In this document: one piece after another, positions 27,301-40,935 of the stretch | Layout: every line of letters starts with the position of its first letter | Numbering within the stretch: position 1 is the stretch's first letter | Source of the DNA: Mugil cephalus | Lineage: Eukaryota > Chordata > Actinopteri > Mugiliformes > Mugilidae | Direction: 5' to 3' | Length of the DNA stretch: 64,000 nt | Assembly (NCBI RefSeq): GCF_022458985.1 | Contig: NC_061781.1 | Coordinates: 14,039,501-14,103,500 of the forward strand | Notes under the pieces: generated by a model | What the model was told of the DNA's origin: nothing | Seen by the model: only the letters and a program-made list of their open reading frames with translations | The model's database searches: none | Program-made: the position numbers and the translations under genes

Positions 27301-30300
27301 AAAATGAAAACAAAATGTAATTTTTACTGTCTCTTCCATTGACTTATTGATTATCCTCCTAATGACATTTACATTTCAGTAACATATACAGAGGAGATGG
27401 TTATCCATTAAAATAGAGAACAGAAAAGACCCAGTGAAGTTGCCCAGATGCAGCGTAGCTGTATATGAAGTAAACTAAACTAATTAAGTCAGTAAAAAGC
27501 TTCTGCATGCAAACCCTCTCTAAGGTTAAGGATCAATCCTTGGACACATATCTGAGAGGAACATTGGGAGAGAAACAAAGTTTGGGCTCAAGCTTTGCTC
27601 ATCTTTTAGTGACTTCAAACTTTGCCTCTGTTATAACCTGCAGATAATTCAAAATAAAGGTACCAATATATTTATATCTGTCAATCAGAATCAGCATTAA
27701 GCTACTTCCATCATTTACCTACAAACAGGAACATTGCACAAGTCGGTGGCTAGATTCCAAATGCACTAAGACATGAGTTATCATTGTGCATCTCTGAGCA
27801 TGTATTTTTTACTATGGTATCACATAACCAGGCCATTCTGGAGTTCATAGCCTACATCTGTCAATATCAACTCTGTTCCAGCTCACTGAAGCACAACTCT
27901 GATGTTCCAGTGTCAATACTCACTCTGTTCGCAATATATTAAGCCTTTAAAAACTGTGTTTTTCTCCATGCTGCAACATGTTCCACCATGAATCATACAG
28001 TTGCCATCTCATTCAGATGGAGAGAGCTGGGATTCAGCCGAGGATTTAACACGACATGCACGTCACAGTATTTATCCTTATTATTGGTGGCAGCTGGTTT
28101 TAATGTATAGCAGCAAAGAAAACAACCATAGTGAAGTAGGATCATGTATAATACCTAAGTCTAATTTAAGAGGATTATGTCCATGTGGTTCGCTGTAAAG
28201 AAATCTGACTGCACTTTTTTATTTGTTGAAAGAACCTCTTTGAAAATATCCTGAAGCAATTACACATCTGTTTAACCAGACTTCCTGGCAATTATAGTTT
28301 TTACTCCTCTGCTGTATTTTACGTCTCGTTAAAGAGGTGTGATCAAACCCTCCGTTATCCAGTCACCTATCCTTTCACTTCATAATTCACTGGAACTGGA
28401 AGAGGTTAAAGAAAGTTTGAGAGATGCAGTGTAGACAAAAAAAAACAACAAAAAAAAGGGGGGGTGATTCCTACTGCATAGGATCATGTTGTACCAATGG
28501 CAGGAACCAACATGCTCCTCTACCGTACCCTCAGTACTGAGAACAATGCAGATTTAGCTGTCAACCAAACTCATGTGGCTGTTATGTAACTGACAGAGAT
28601 GAACTGGTTTTGTTCCACAGGGGGATCGAGGGTTCCCAGGACCGAGGGGGCCAAGGGGACAACAGGGTGCAGGAATTAAAGGAGAAAGGGTGAGTTCTGA
28701 AAAGTCACTGCTAAAGAAACAGACAAATGAAATTCATGAAGGTGGCTCAAAGTCTTCTAGGTTAAATTATTATAACACACTATTCCCTTATAATACTAAA
28801 CTGAAGGAGACAAGACGAGACATGAGTGTAACACATGAAACCATTAGGTTATTATTGGAAAGCTTAACGTGGAACATGAGGTTTCACTATGTACTATAAG
28901 AGCAGTGTACTATACCATCTAACTAGGTAATCCAGTGCTTACAACAAACGTATTGTCAACATGGTCACAAGGTTTTATTTTCTTCTTGTGACTTAAATAT
29001 TATTAAACTGGAAGGCAACATTAATATAATCAGCCAATAAAGGACGAAAGCATCTTTTGTCATTGCAGCTCTCTATGTTATATCCGCCAAAATAGAAAAC
29101 TGATATCATTTTGAGAATAGTGTCTCAAATAAGATAAAAATAATCCTTTCACACCAATCCTGGACCCAAAAGCAAGATGCAAAGAGACAGTTTACTGTAC
29201 TGACAAAGTCTGCTACTGGACCAAACACACAAAAAAGTAAATTGTAAGTATGTTAATATGTTACAATACAGTTGAACCCATGAAATCAGTATTTTGTTTC
29301 ATTTGCTCTGTTTGTCATGTCCGAGTCTCCTCCTGATACCACATTTTCCCTTCATCCATGTAATTAAGTCATCAGCTGTGTGGAGTAGAGCAAGATTACT
29401 GCAGATTATGTAATTTAATGCATCTGTTCTGACTAAGAATCAACCTGTGCTGTGGCTATAATGTTCAGGTTTTGGTGATTTTGATCAATCTCGTTGTTAT
29501 ACTTTAACAGTAGTTCAGTTGTTAGTAATGCTGTACTGTATTGTATTCAGATTTCTAATATTCATATAAATAACCAGATGAGTCGCAGAGAACTGATACG
29601 TACTGTATGTAATATACTGACCAAGCCTTCTTACATCCAGGGTGACTTGGGACCTCCAGGGTTTCCAGGACCTGCTGGACCAACTGGAGCTGGCATACAG
29701 GGAGAGAAGGTGAGCAGAGTACTTTATCTAAATGTTACTTAAATGTGCCACATTTCTCTGCCTCATGCTTACATGTACAATTTAACAACAGCACATGCTG
29801 ATGACCATTGATAACTCTTATCATTTATCATTGCACAGGGAACTGAGGGACCGAGAGGACCACCAGGGGTCAGAGGAATTCCAGGAGAAGGTTTACCCGG
29901 ATCTAAGGTTTGTTAAAACACCCATGAAATCCATGTTCAGATTAGTCACACAGACAAGATTGGAGTTTAATTCCATGTCAGTTCAGGATTACAATTTTAC
30001 AATATCCTGTGTACGTTCATGACAGGACAGGAATAGGACAGAAAGACAAAGAAAGGCAAAAAATGCTTAACTAACCACTAAACTATTCAAATAACAGCAG
30101 TTTTTAAATGACTCATTTGGTCTCATGAGCTGAAATAACTTATTGGATGTTTTCATGCTGTTTCTATTCCCAGGGAGACCAAGGTTTACCAGGTGAGCAA
30201 GGAGCTCCAGGAGAGAGAGGCATTGGTGAACCTGGTTCAAAGGTAAGACTTGTTGAACAATATGCGCCACATTATTCATTGTCTACAGTATGAGGGGAGA

Positions 30301-33300
30301 GCTGAAACATCAAACACTAAATAATCCAGTTCTACTGTTACAGGGAGAACCTGGATCAGCGGGAATGGGTGGCCTGCCTGGTCTTCCAGGAGAAGACGGA
30401 GCTCCAGGACAGAAGGTAAAGAATACTCAGATATCAGTGTCTGACCCTTAGCCTTTCTTTGTCCTCTGCCTTACAATGAAATGATTATTATTTACAGAGA
30501 GTATTGATTTATTCTCTTAGGGGGAGCCTGGCTTACCTGGTCTAAGAGGTTCTGAGGGAGCACAAGGCATTGGCACTCAAGGAGAGAAGGTATCAGAATC
30601 AGAAAAAAACTTTATTTAACCCTGAGAGGGATTTAGTAGGGCAAAGAGTGGCACATAAAATTAATGAGCAAGAGCAGAAATCCTGCCAGTAACAGTATGA
30701 GTTGCATGTTTTAGATATTATATTCTTGTCTCTAGTGTACAGTTTATGAGATAAGATTTCTTGTGTCAGGGCGACCAGGGTCCGCGAGGCATCCGTGGAT
30801 TACATGGACCTCCTGGGATCTCAGGACCTTCAGGGCCAAAGGTAAGGATACGAAGAACTAGTACATCTAGTAGCGGTTTGTTTGTAAAGTAGCAAAAGCT
30901 TCTGTTTCATGTATTCTATCTTGAGTCTGTTGTTATGTCACTCAGCCAACCTTCGAACAGAGCCAAAAAGTTTTTTTTTTTTTTTTTTACAAGCTGTTGG
31001 CAGCAAATGTACTGTTAAAATATAAACAAGTATGAATAAGATCTTAAGCCAGCTTTTACTTTCCAGGGTGAACGTGGGATACCAGGCCAGCAAGGCATGC
31101 CAGGGCAGCCGGGACGATCCATATCAGGTCCAAAGGTAAAATTAAGAAAACATCATCAAATTGTCCCTCGACACTGATCACGCCTTTGATGCAAAGTAAT
31201 GCATCAGCAAACTATTTATTGTCTTGTATCCAGGGTGATGTTGGTCCTGCTGGTCCTCCTGGTCATATTGGGGAAACAGGCTATGGACTACCTGGTCCAA
31301 AGGTAAATGCTGCCACTTTTTATTTAGTTTCATTTGTTTATATTATATTAATTTATTAAGACACCATTTGGACTGCTGGTGTCTTATCCGTGTATTTTGA
31401 TTTCTAGGGTGACCGTGGTCTTCCAGGTTTACCAGGTCCACATGGCCCAAAAGGCGAAGGCCTCCCTGGCCCTGTGGTTCGTATCAGTAACCAACACGCT
31501 ACAAATTCTTGACACTTCACACATCCTACAATTTGGGCATTGTTAAACTGTGTCCAAGGTGACTATACTAAACACTAAATTTCTTTACCTTTGTCAGGGT
31601 CCTCCAGGCTTGCCAGGTTTACCAGGTGAGCCAGGCCCAGAGGGAGTGGGACTCCCTGGTCCTAAGGTTTGTTTTCTGCTTTATTACTATTAAAACGATA
31701 TTTTTTGTGCATGCATGGTGATAATATCATTCCCCTTCCAGGGAGACGTTGGCTTCAGAGGGTTGCCAGGTTTGCCTGGTCCACCAGGAGAGGGTTTACA
31801 AGGACCACCAGTAAGAAACATTATCTCTGACACAATTTGACCTAATTATAATGGATATTCATCAGTATTACATCATAAATAATATCCGAAAAAACAAATC
31901 AAACCTTGAAGAATAAGAGGCTAGATGTTTTCTTTGGATATGTCTTTAGATTCTTGGTTCCTTATGACTAATATGACTTTTTATTGTATGTTTTAAGGGT
32001 AATGTTGGGAGGCAAGGACCTTCTGGCCCAGCTGGACCTCCAGGAGAAGGTATTCAAGGCCCAAAGGTAAATCCTCCCATAAAGTTCCATAAGAGTGAAG
32101 AAATCCTTTTCTTTAGGTGTTACACAATAGACATGCTGGCTGCAGGACAAAAACGTAACAATAATTTATGATCGTTCGTCACTTTGGAACTCGTATGAAA
32201 TCTAAAATCTCATTTTAGGGAGAGCCAGGTTCTCAAGGCATGACAGGACCGAGAGGGCCTCAGGGAGATGGATTTCCTGGCGCTAAGGTGATGGATTTAT
32301 ATGTACCTTTCCATGATTTTATCGATATCTGATTAACTGGTCTCTGACAGATTAATTCCATTGTTACAGGGTGATCGTGGATTACAGGGTGAGAGGGGAA
32401 TGAAGGGTATAAAAGGAGACCTTGGAGATCCAGGTGTCCCAGGTGAATCGGTAGGTCTCCAAACCCCAATAAGGTGTTTTAAAGAAGTGAATGTACTATA
32501 TATGAACGTCAAGCCAGATTAGTTATAGCAATAAAACTTATAATTAATATATTAATCCCCATCGCCAACACCATTTATTGACACAAGACTGAACCACTCC
32601 TGTTGTTTTTAACTTTTCTCCAGGGGAGACCAGGAGCAAAGGGAGACCCAGGCCTCACAGTAAGTACACAATTAAACAAATGGTTGAGCTGCCATAGTTA
32701 ATTTAAGGGTTTCTATTAATGTATGTTCTCTATATTTTCAGAGAGAAGACATTATCAAGCTGATCAAAGAAATCTGTGGTGAGAATGAGCCAGCCAAGAC
32801 TTGTTCCTTTATCATTAAACGCATAATGCTGTCTAAAGGCAGAGACTGTAATGTGTAAGGAGATCTAATATATTTCTTAACAGAGCAGCTGAACAGGTAT
32901 GGTAAATGGTCGTGCTCTTATATAACGCTTTTCTACCTACTCAAAGGTACTCAAAGCACTTTTACAGTCAGAGACACATTCACCCATTCGCTCACACAAG
33001 CACACACACATTCACACACCAGTGCCAGTTGCACTGGGAGCAAATGGGTCATGCAAGTCCAGTATTTATTCTTCTTGGTCACCACCAACTTTATGGAAAA
33101 TCTTTGCTGGTCCAGCTGAGAGTTATCTGTTCTTTATTCTTTCAGGATGTGGCATCAAGTGCAAGGAAAGGCCAATGGAGCTCGTGTTCGTCATTGACAG
33201 CTCAGAGAGCGTCGGCCCCGAGAACTTCGAGATCATCAAAGACTTTGTCACGAGGCTGGTGGACCGGACCACGGTCGGACGCAACGCCACCAGAATCGGT

Positions 33301-35349
33301 CTGGTACTCTACAGTCTGGACGTCCATTTGGAGTTCAACTTGGCACGCTACGTGAACAAACAAGATGTCAAACAGGCAATCAGAAAAATGCCTTATATGG
33401 GTGAGGGTACTTACACCGGCACTGCCATTAGAAAGGCGACTCAGGAAGCTTTCTTCAGCGCCCGCCCGGGGGTCAGAAAAGTAGCCATCGTCATCACTGA
33501 CGGTCAGACAGACAAACGAGAGCCTGTCAAGCTGGACATAGCAGTGCGGGAGGCTCATGCTGCTAACATTGAGATGTACGCTCTGGGGATTGTCAATTCT
33601 TCTGATCCTACACAGAATGAGTTTTTGCGAGAACTCAATCTCATTGCCTCAGACCCAGACACTGAACACATGTACCTTATTGATGACTTCAACACGCTAA
33701 CAGGTGATAATAACTGTCAGATGCTGTAAATATCATTCCTTCACCAGTGTGTTAAAATTAACATTTCTTCATCTCTTTTCTCAGCGCTGGAGTCCAAACT
33801 TGTCAGCCAGTTCTGTGAAGATGAAAATGGAGCCCTTATCTACAATCACATTACAAATGGACATTGGAACGGCAATAATGGGAATGGTTTTAATGGAAAC
33901 AATGGACACGGAGAGAACAGTCATGGGTATAATGGCTATGGCAACAATGGATATGGAAACAATGGGAATGGAGACAATGGGAATGGAAACAATGGAAATG
34001 GTTACAAATACCAAGAGGAGATCTTGAATCAGAGACGCCCCAACAGCCGAGGTCGTGGAGACACTTTCACGCTGCCCATCAGTGCTGATCCTCTCCCCTT
34101 TCAGGTCTTTGCTGAAAATCCTGTTGTTTTGCTCACAGTTTTAGTTGTCTTTATTGATGTTTCTAACAGAGTTTGTGTTGTTTTACTGTAGGTGGTGGAA
34201 GATGACGACGGCGAAGATTTAGACTTAAGAGTCCACGTGCGGGGTGGTAGCTCTGTGTCTGTACTCAATAAAACAAAATTGTTATCGCCTCTGAGAGAAA
34301 ACTCTGTCTCCAGTAAGGGCGTCTTATCATCTTCGTCATCATCTTCATCTTCATCTTTGTCTTCATCGTCGTCTTCATCATCATCTTCAGTGTCATCTTC
34401 TGCTACATCGTCATCAATGCTGGACTCCGTTTCAACTTTAAACCCCAGACAGTTAGAGCCTGTGGTGAAGGTCCTGACACAAGGTAAGAAATACACCACT
34501 GCTCCGGGACCTTTTTGATGGAGGTAAAATAATGCATGAGGGCCTAATGTCCCAGTGCCATGGCTTAGCAGGACACTTGAATAAAAGAGCCACTTTAAAT
34601 GCCTGCTCTCCTTGTACATACTAAATGTTTACCAAACATCTACATATCGTAAATGACACAGTACATTTGACGTCTGATGTCCATCAAACTGACTTTGGAA
34701 GCTTATTGCTTGTTAACCTTAAAAGCATCAACAAAATACTTTTTTTATCCAATATATTTTTGGAGCTCTTTCACTGGAATTTGAGTTTTCCCCAAATGTT
34801 ACAAAATATTAAAGATAAAGTGATATTAAAGTAAAATAAGGAGGCCAACAGCAACAGTTTATTCAGAAATAATATTTCAAAGCGGCAGTTTGTTGGAAGT
34901 AGGAATTGGATATTTTCAGTTTTTACAGCTTTTCTAATTCTAATTGATTTTAGTAGTAACTGTTTGCATTGAGAATACTTAATTTTGTTACTGTGGAACT
35001 GGTTCATGCCGCTATTCTTTTTTAACACATACATATTGTTTGAAAAATATCCCAAACCATTTCCTCCTCAGACACCCCTCTTCTGAATCCTCGCTGTAAC
35101 CTCAGCCTGGACCAGGGCACCTGCCGAGAATACAGCATCAGCTGGTACTATGACAAGCAGGCCAACGCCTGTGCACAGTTTTGGTACGGAGGCTGTGGTG
35201 GAAATGACAACCGTTACGAAACGGAGGAGGAATGCAAGAAGACCTGTGTTTTATTCAGAACAGGTAACTTATATGGAATTTAAATGCAAATTGCCATATT
35301 ATTTTTATGATAATTTTTTGATTGATGTGCTTTTTTTCCAGCTGCATAA
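21321..35349 (+). CDS. col28a2: Collagen type XXVIII alpha chain (col28a2-type; col28a1 family)
   Basis: Thirty-five coding exons, 3765 bp, about 1254 aa: 21321-21456, 21724-22298, 22714-22734, 22857-22916, 23939-23992, 24833-24877, 24970-24996, 25084-25128, 25230-25274, 25512-25565, 26830-26898, 27015-27083, 27222-27290, 28621-28689, 29641-29709, 29839-29907, 30174-30242, 30344-30415, 30521-30589, 30770-30841, 31067-31135, 31234-31302, 31408-31476, 31598-31666, 31742-31810, 31998-32066, 32219-32287, 32370-32450, 32624-32659, 32742-32778, 33146-33703, 33785-34104, 34192-34483, 35072-35263, 35342-35349. Order: signal peptide (1-20), VWA1 with MIDAS DSSES (61-65), triple helix (about 256-786), VWA2 with DSSES (816-820), a ~200-aa Gly/Asn- and Ser-rich linker, and a Kunitz domain with perfect cysteine spacing and Arg at P1. 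This domain order is specific to collagen XXVIII. The gene is probably secreted matrix of basement-membrane type. The a1/a2 choice is inferred from synteny (see findings). Confidence 0.88.
24291..24368 (+). mobile_element. LINE reverse-transcriptase relic (L2/Rex-like)
   Basis: In a collagen intron, one frame reads GVPQGSVIGPILF, the conserved reverse-transcriptase motif of fish non-LTR retrotransposons, followed after a stop by a PLQIFRTPV-like continuation. It is preceded by a T-run at 24247-24268. A short, broken fragment. Confidence 0.6.
26088..26120. repeat. Short dispersed-repeat tail with CTTTATT motif
   Basis: AATCAATCAGTCAAACTTTATT followed by CATATCACAT resembles the end of a very common fish interspersed repeat. 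It lies in the 1.26 kb intron between the collagen exons at 25512 and 26830. That intron otherwise shows nothing recognisable. Confidence 0.35.
30592..30640. repeat. LINE 3'-tail-like repeat (TCAGAATCAG...CTTTATT...)
   Basis: Directly after a collagen exon donor, the sequence TCAGAATCAGAAAAAAACTT and TATTTAACCCTGAGAGGG matches, from memory, the widespread fish repeat that reads roughly 'tcagaatcagaa...ctttattgatccctgaggg', usually the 3' tail of a non-LTR element. Fragment only. Confidence 0.45.
32900..33045 (+). repeat. Dispersed fish repeat, copy A (CTACC...TACTCAAAGCACTTT type)
   Basis: Contains TATATAACGCTTTTCTACC, TACTCAAAGCACTTTTACAGT, then CATTCACCCATTCGCTCACAC and CACACACCAGTGCC. A second copy of the same family is at 51985-52150 in ppig. 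It sits about 100 bp before the VWA2 exon of the collagen gene. Confidence 0.6.
34327..34416 (+). repeat. Poly-serine-coding TCN microsatellite inside the collagen gene
   Basis: A run of TCA/TCT/TCG codons encodes ten Ser, Leu, ten Ser, Val, three Ser, Ala-Thr, three Ser. Read on the other strand it gives a spurious Asp/Glu-rich frame. It lies in the linker between VWA2 and Kunitz, keeps the frame, and is likely to vary in length between individuals. Confidence 0.8.
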
Positions 35350-35987
35350 AACGAAGTGAGGCCCTCTTCTTCATAACTTCTTTTCTGTCAACTGATTTGT
35401 TAGTTTCATGTGATGCATTCAGCCTTTGTTGTATTTGTGTTGAGGACATTTCTAATACTTTTAATCCTGAGATAGTGATGCAGAGACTAATCAGTAGATT
35501 GCTGTTTTAAAACCATTATTGTGTGTGTGACATTCATTTCTGTAAAGACCGACATTACCTCAGAGATATTCTATTAAGCTCAATAGCTTGATACAGCAGA
35601 AGAAATTCTCTATTCAGGCTTTGCCTGTCCTGGTTTAAAGTGACATAAAATCACAGATGTTACTGCATTTGACATAGACACATTTCATACCTCTCTGAGC
35701 CGCGTACTTTACGTACACTGAATATATTTCTATTCATGGTGAGATGTTTTATCTTATGTTCATATGTGTACTTTTATGTTTGTATTGATTGTTTTTATTG
35801 CAGTGTGTACTTTCTGATTATAACTGGCAGCTGTAGTTAAAGGCTATTTTCATATGAGTACTGCTTTCAGAAGTTTACTACAATCCTGCGAATGAAGATT
35901 AAGCCTTTCTGCAATCTAGCTATGAAAACCCTACCTGACTGGGCAGTGTGTGTATATCTAAATGTTGTTGTTTTTTTATGTTTTCTA

Positions 35988-35993
35988 ATTAAA
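35988..35993 (+). terminator. Candidate polyadenylation signal of the collagen gene
   Basis: ATTAAA about 640 bp after the stop codon, followed by a GT-rich stretch (TGTTCTGTGTGTGTGTG). This is a plausible cleavage region. Confidence 0.4.
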
Positions 35994-36670
35994 ATATAAA
36001 AAGTGACTGACTGTTCTGTGTGTGTGTGTTTTTTTTTTATAAAAGTACAGCTTTTCACTGCCATTAAAAGATTACAGACACTATTTTACTTCCATCAGAA
36101 AAAAAATAAAGAATAATGAGGCGTAAATAGAACATACAGAGAAAAACACTTTTATGAATATGAAACTTAATCTAACTTACAGATACATTAAGTAAATTAA
36201 TAAATAATATAATAATATAATAAACACCTATTACTCTGTACATGTGATAAAGCAGGGGTCTACGGATGCAAATTAGCATTGTTTTTATAATCCGGCATAT
36301 TTACCGCTCTATTACTGTCTAAACATATGTTCATTAATGTGCACTGTCCCTATCAAATAAATAAATAACATTTAATAAACGTAACAATGTTTAACATTTG
36401 AATTTGTATAACATTTGAACTAATTGAATATATTAAATAAATACTTTTTGTTGTAAAAGGATAACGTTACTCTTTAAAGGGCATGATTACTTCAATGCTG
36501 GGACCTTTTTGAGGTATTTTAATGTTTTAAGTGAATGACAACCACTGCAAATGATTTCAGTACTGTTTACTCTCTATACTGTGATAAACTGTGTATGTAT
36601 ATGACAAAAAAAAACTGTCAGGAAAAAGAAAACGAACCAACAGTCTTTTTGTCCTCTCGGCTTGCCGTCT
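35994..36670. other. Intergenic, AT-rich, no gene seen
   Basis: Between the collagen 3' end and the bbs5 promoter lie T- and A-runs, TAAATAAT repeats at about 36195-36225 and 36355-36375, and no open frame of note. Confidence 0.5.
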
Positions 36671-36684
36671 GTTGCCACGGTGAT
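36671..36684 (+). promoter_or_regulatory. RFX X-box-like site upstream of bbs5
   Basis: GTTGCCACGGTGAT fits the X-box pattern RYYNYY-N(1-3)-RRNRAC except for the last base. It is about 112-125 bp upstream of the bbs5 ATG. BBS genes are classic RFX targets. Confidence 0.5.
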
Positions 36685-36795
36685 TTTGACGCTAAGAAGA
36701 TTAGCCAGGCTAGCATTGTGCTAGGACGCCAACCGTTGGTGGCTTTTAGCAATCTTTAATAAACAAACCACCTGTTTATTGGATAAGCCGAAGTC

Positions 36796-39707
<2,912 letters not shown>

Positions 39708-39896
39708 AATATCATGAAACACACACATACACAGTTTACATATTTCGCTGATAACAACTGTAGTATATTGATGTAAATGACATAAAAAGATATACAGTTT
39801 ATGTATAGACACAAACTGACTTATGAATATATATTAATTATGTGGGTAACTGTATTATACGTTTTTAAATAGTGAAGAGAATATAAAAAGTATTTA

Positions 39897-39902
39897 AATA
39901 AA
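39897..39902 (+). terminator. Candidate polyadenylation signal of bbs5
   Basis: AATAAA about 190 bp after the stop codon, followed by T/G-rich sequence. Confidence 0.5.
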
Positions 39903-39954
39903 TGTTGTAATATGTTTTTGAAACTATTAATTTGTCGCATTGATTCATTTGTAT

Positions 39955-40095
39955 TAAAGTAAGTAAATTTACTCTAGTACTGTACAATGTTTTCATGGTT
40001 CATCATTGATCCACTCCGCTACATTTCATTGGTAAATGATGAACGTTATACTTCACTACAGTTATTTGACAGCCTGAAGATTTTACATAGTGGAT
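39955..40095. repeat. Degenerate copy of a common fish interspersed repeat
   Basis: AAGTAAGTAAATTTACTC...TAGTACTGTACAATG...CACTCCGCTACATTTCATTGG...TTATTTGACAG resembles the widespread teleost repeat with 'ctcaagtactgtacttaag...ctccactacatttc...tatttgacagc'. It lies between bbs5 and klhl41. The rest of 39903-40760 shows nothing else recognisable. Confidence 0.45.
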
Positions 40096-40774
40096 AATGT
40101 AAAGTGCTTTTGACCTACTACCATTTTAAAAAATTAAACCAGTGATTGTAAACTGTCTTGTTTCTAATGTTCAGGAAATCTGGATTTTCCCTCTAAACTT
40201 TTCAAATCATCCAATATTATTAAAAATAATATTCAAAGACTAGAGAAAAAGTCCAACTCTGTGTATTAGAACGTCTCATTTTATGTAACATATACACGAT
40301 ATCAGTCAGAGCGACAAAACCAGTGGCTTCCACCACTGTCTGGTTTGTTCTTTATCTCACTGACAAGTCATTAGTACCGTACGTGGAAGGAACTCTGTGA
40401 GCTCAGGCTAAATACAAACATGCACAACTACTTTAGAAGTGTTAAAAGAGGACAAACTGTCATCTCCCGTGGCAGCACCTGTTAGGTGGACGTCACACTT
40501 TGTGGGGAAGTAGTCATTACTATCAGCAAATCGTGACTCACCCCTGTTTCCCTGTACAGCTGTAGTAGACGTCAGCCATAAACACCTATAGCACTGGAAC
40601 AAATAGATACATTGTGTGTCTGCTTTTCCCTGTGAAATCTTTTTATTTCGTCTGATCGATGAGACGAGAGTAAATCAAACGAAAGGATCACATGTTTCCT
40701 CTGTAGTGGTTCAACAACAATGTTGGTGCTGGTCTCTGAGGTGACAAAGCTCCACAGTTGTTTTTACTCTATGA

Positions 40775-40780
40775 CAGCTG
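40775..40780. promoter_or_regulatory. E-box (CAGCTG) upstream of klhl41
   Basis: CAGCTG is the MyoD/myogenin-type E-box. It lies about 156 bp before the klhl41 ATG and 52 bp from a MEF2-like site. A single hexamer is weak evidence; the pairing with MEF2 in a muscle gene makes it worth noting. Confidence 0.4.
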
Positions 40781-40832
40781 TGTGAGCTCTCTGACTTGGC
40801 CAAGCTGAATTCTTCTCAGATGGGGTGTTTGG

Positions 40833-40842
40833 TTATATTTAG
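40833..40842. promoter_or_regulatory. MEF2-like site upstream of klhl41
   Basis: TTATATTTAG is the reverse complement of CTAAATATAA, an exact match to the MEF2 pattern YTAWWWWTAR. It is about 95 bp before the ATG. KLHL41 is striated-muscle specific in other vertebrates, so MEF2 control is expected. The same A/T core might also act as a TATA-like element. Confidence 0.55.
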
Positions 40843-40935
40843 AAGGGCACAGTTATATTGAAGTGGCTTCAGACCTGACCGCCTATAGTCGTCTGACAGT
40901 CGCTCGTGAACGGCCCCACTTCCTGTCCTAGAAGA

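Noticed and set aside
34101-34619. A 172-codon Asp/Glu-rich frame on the minus strand of the collagen linker
   Set aside because: It is the antisense reading of the poly-Ser TCN microsatellite; no splice or family support.
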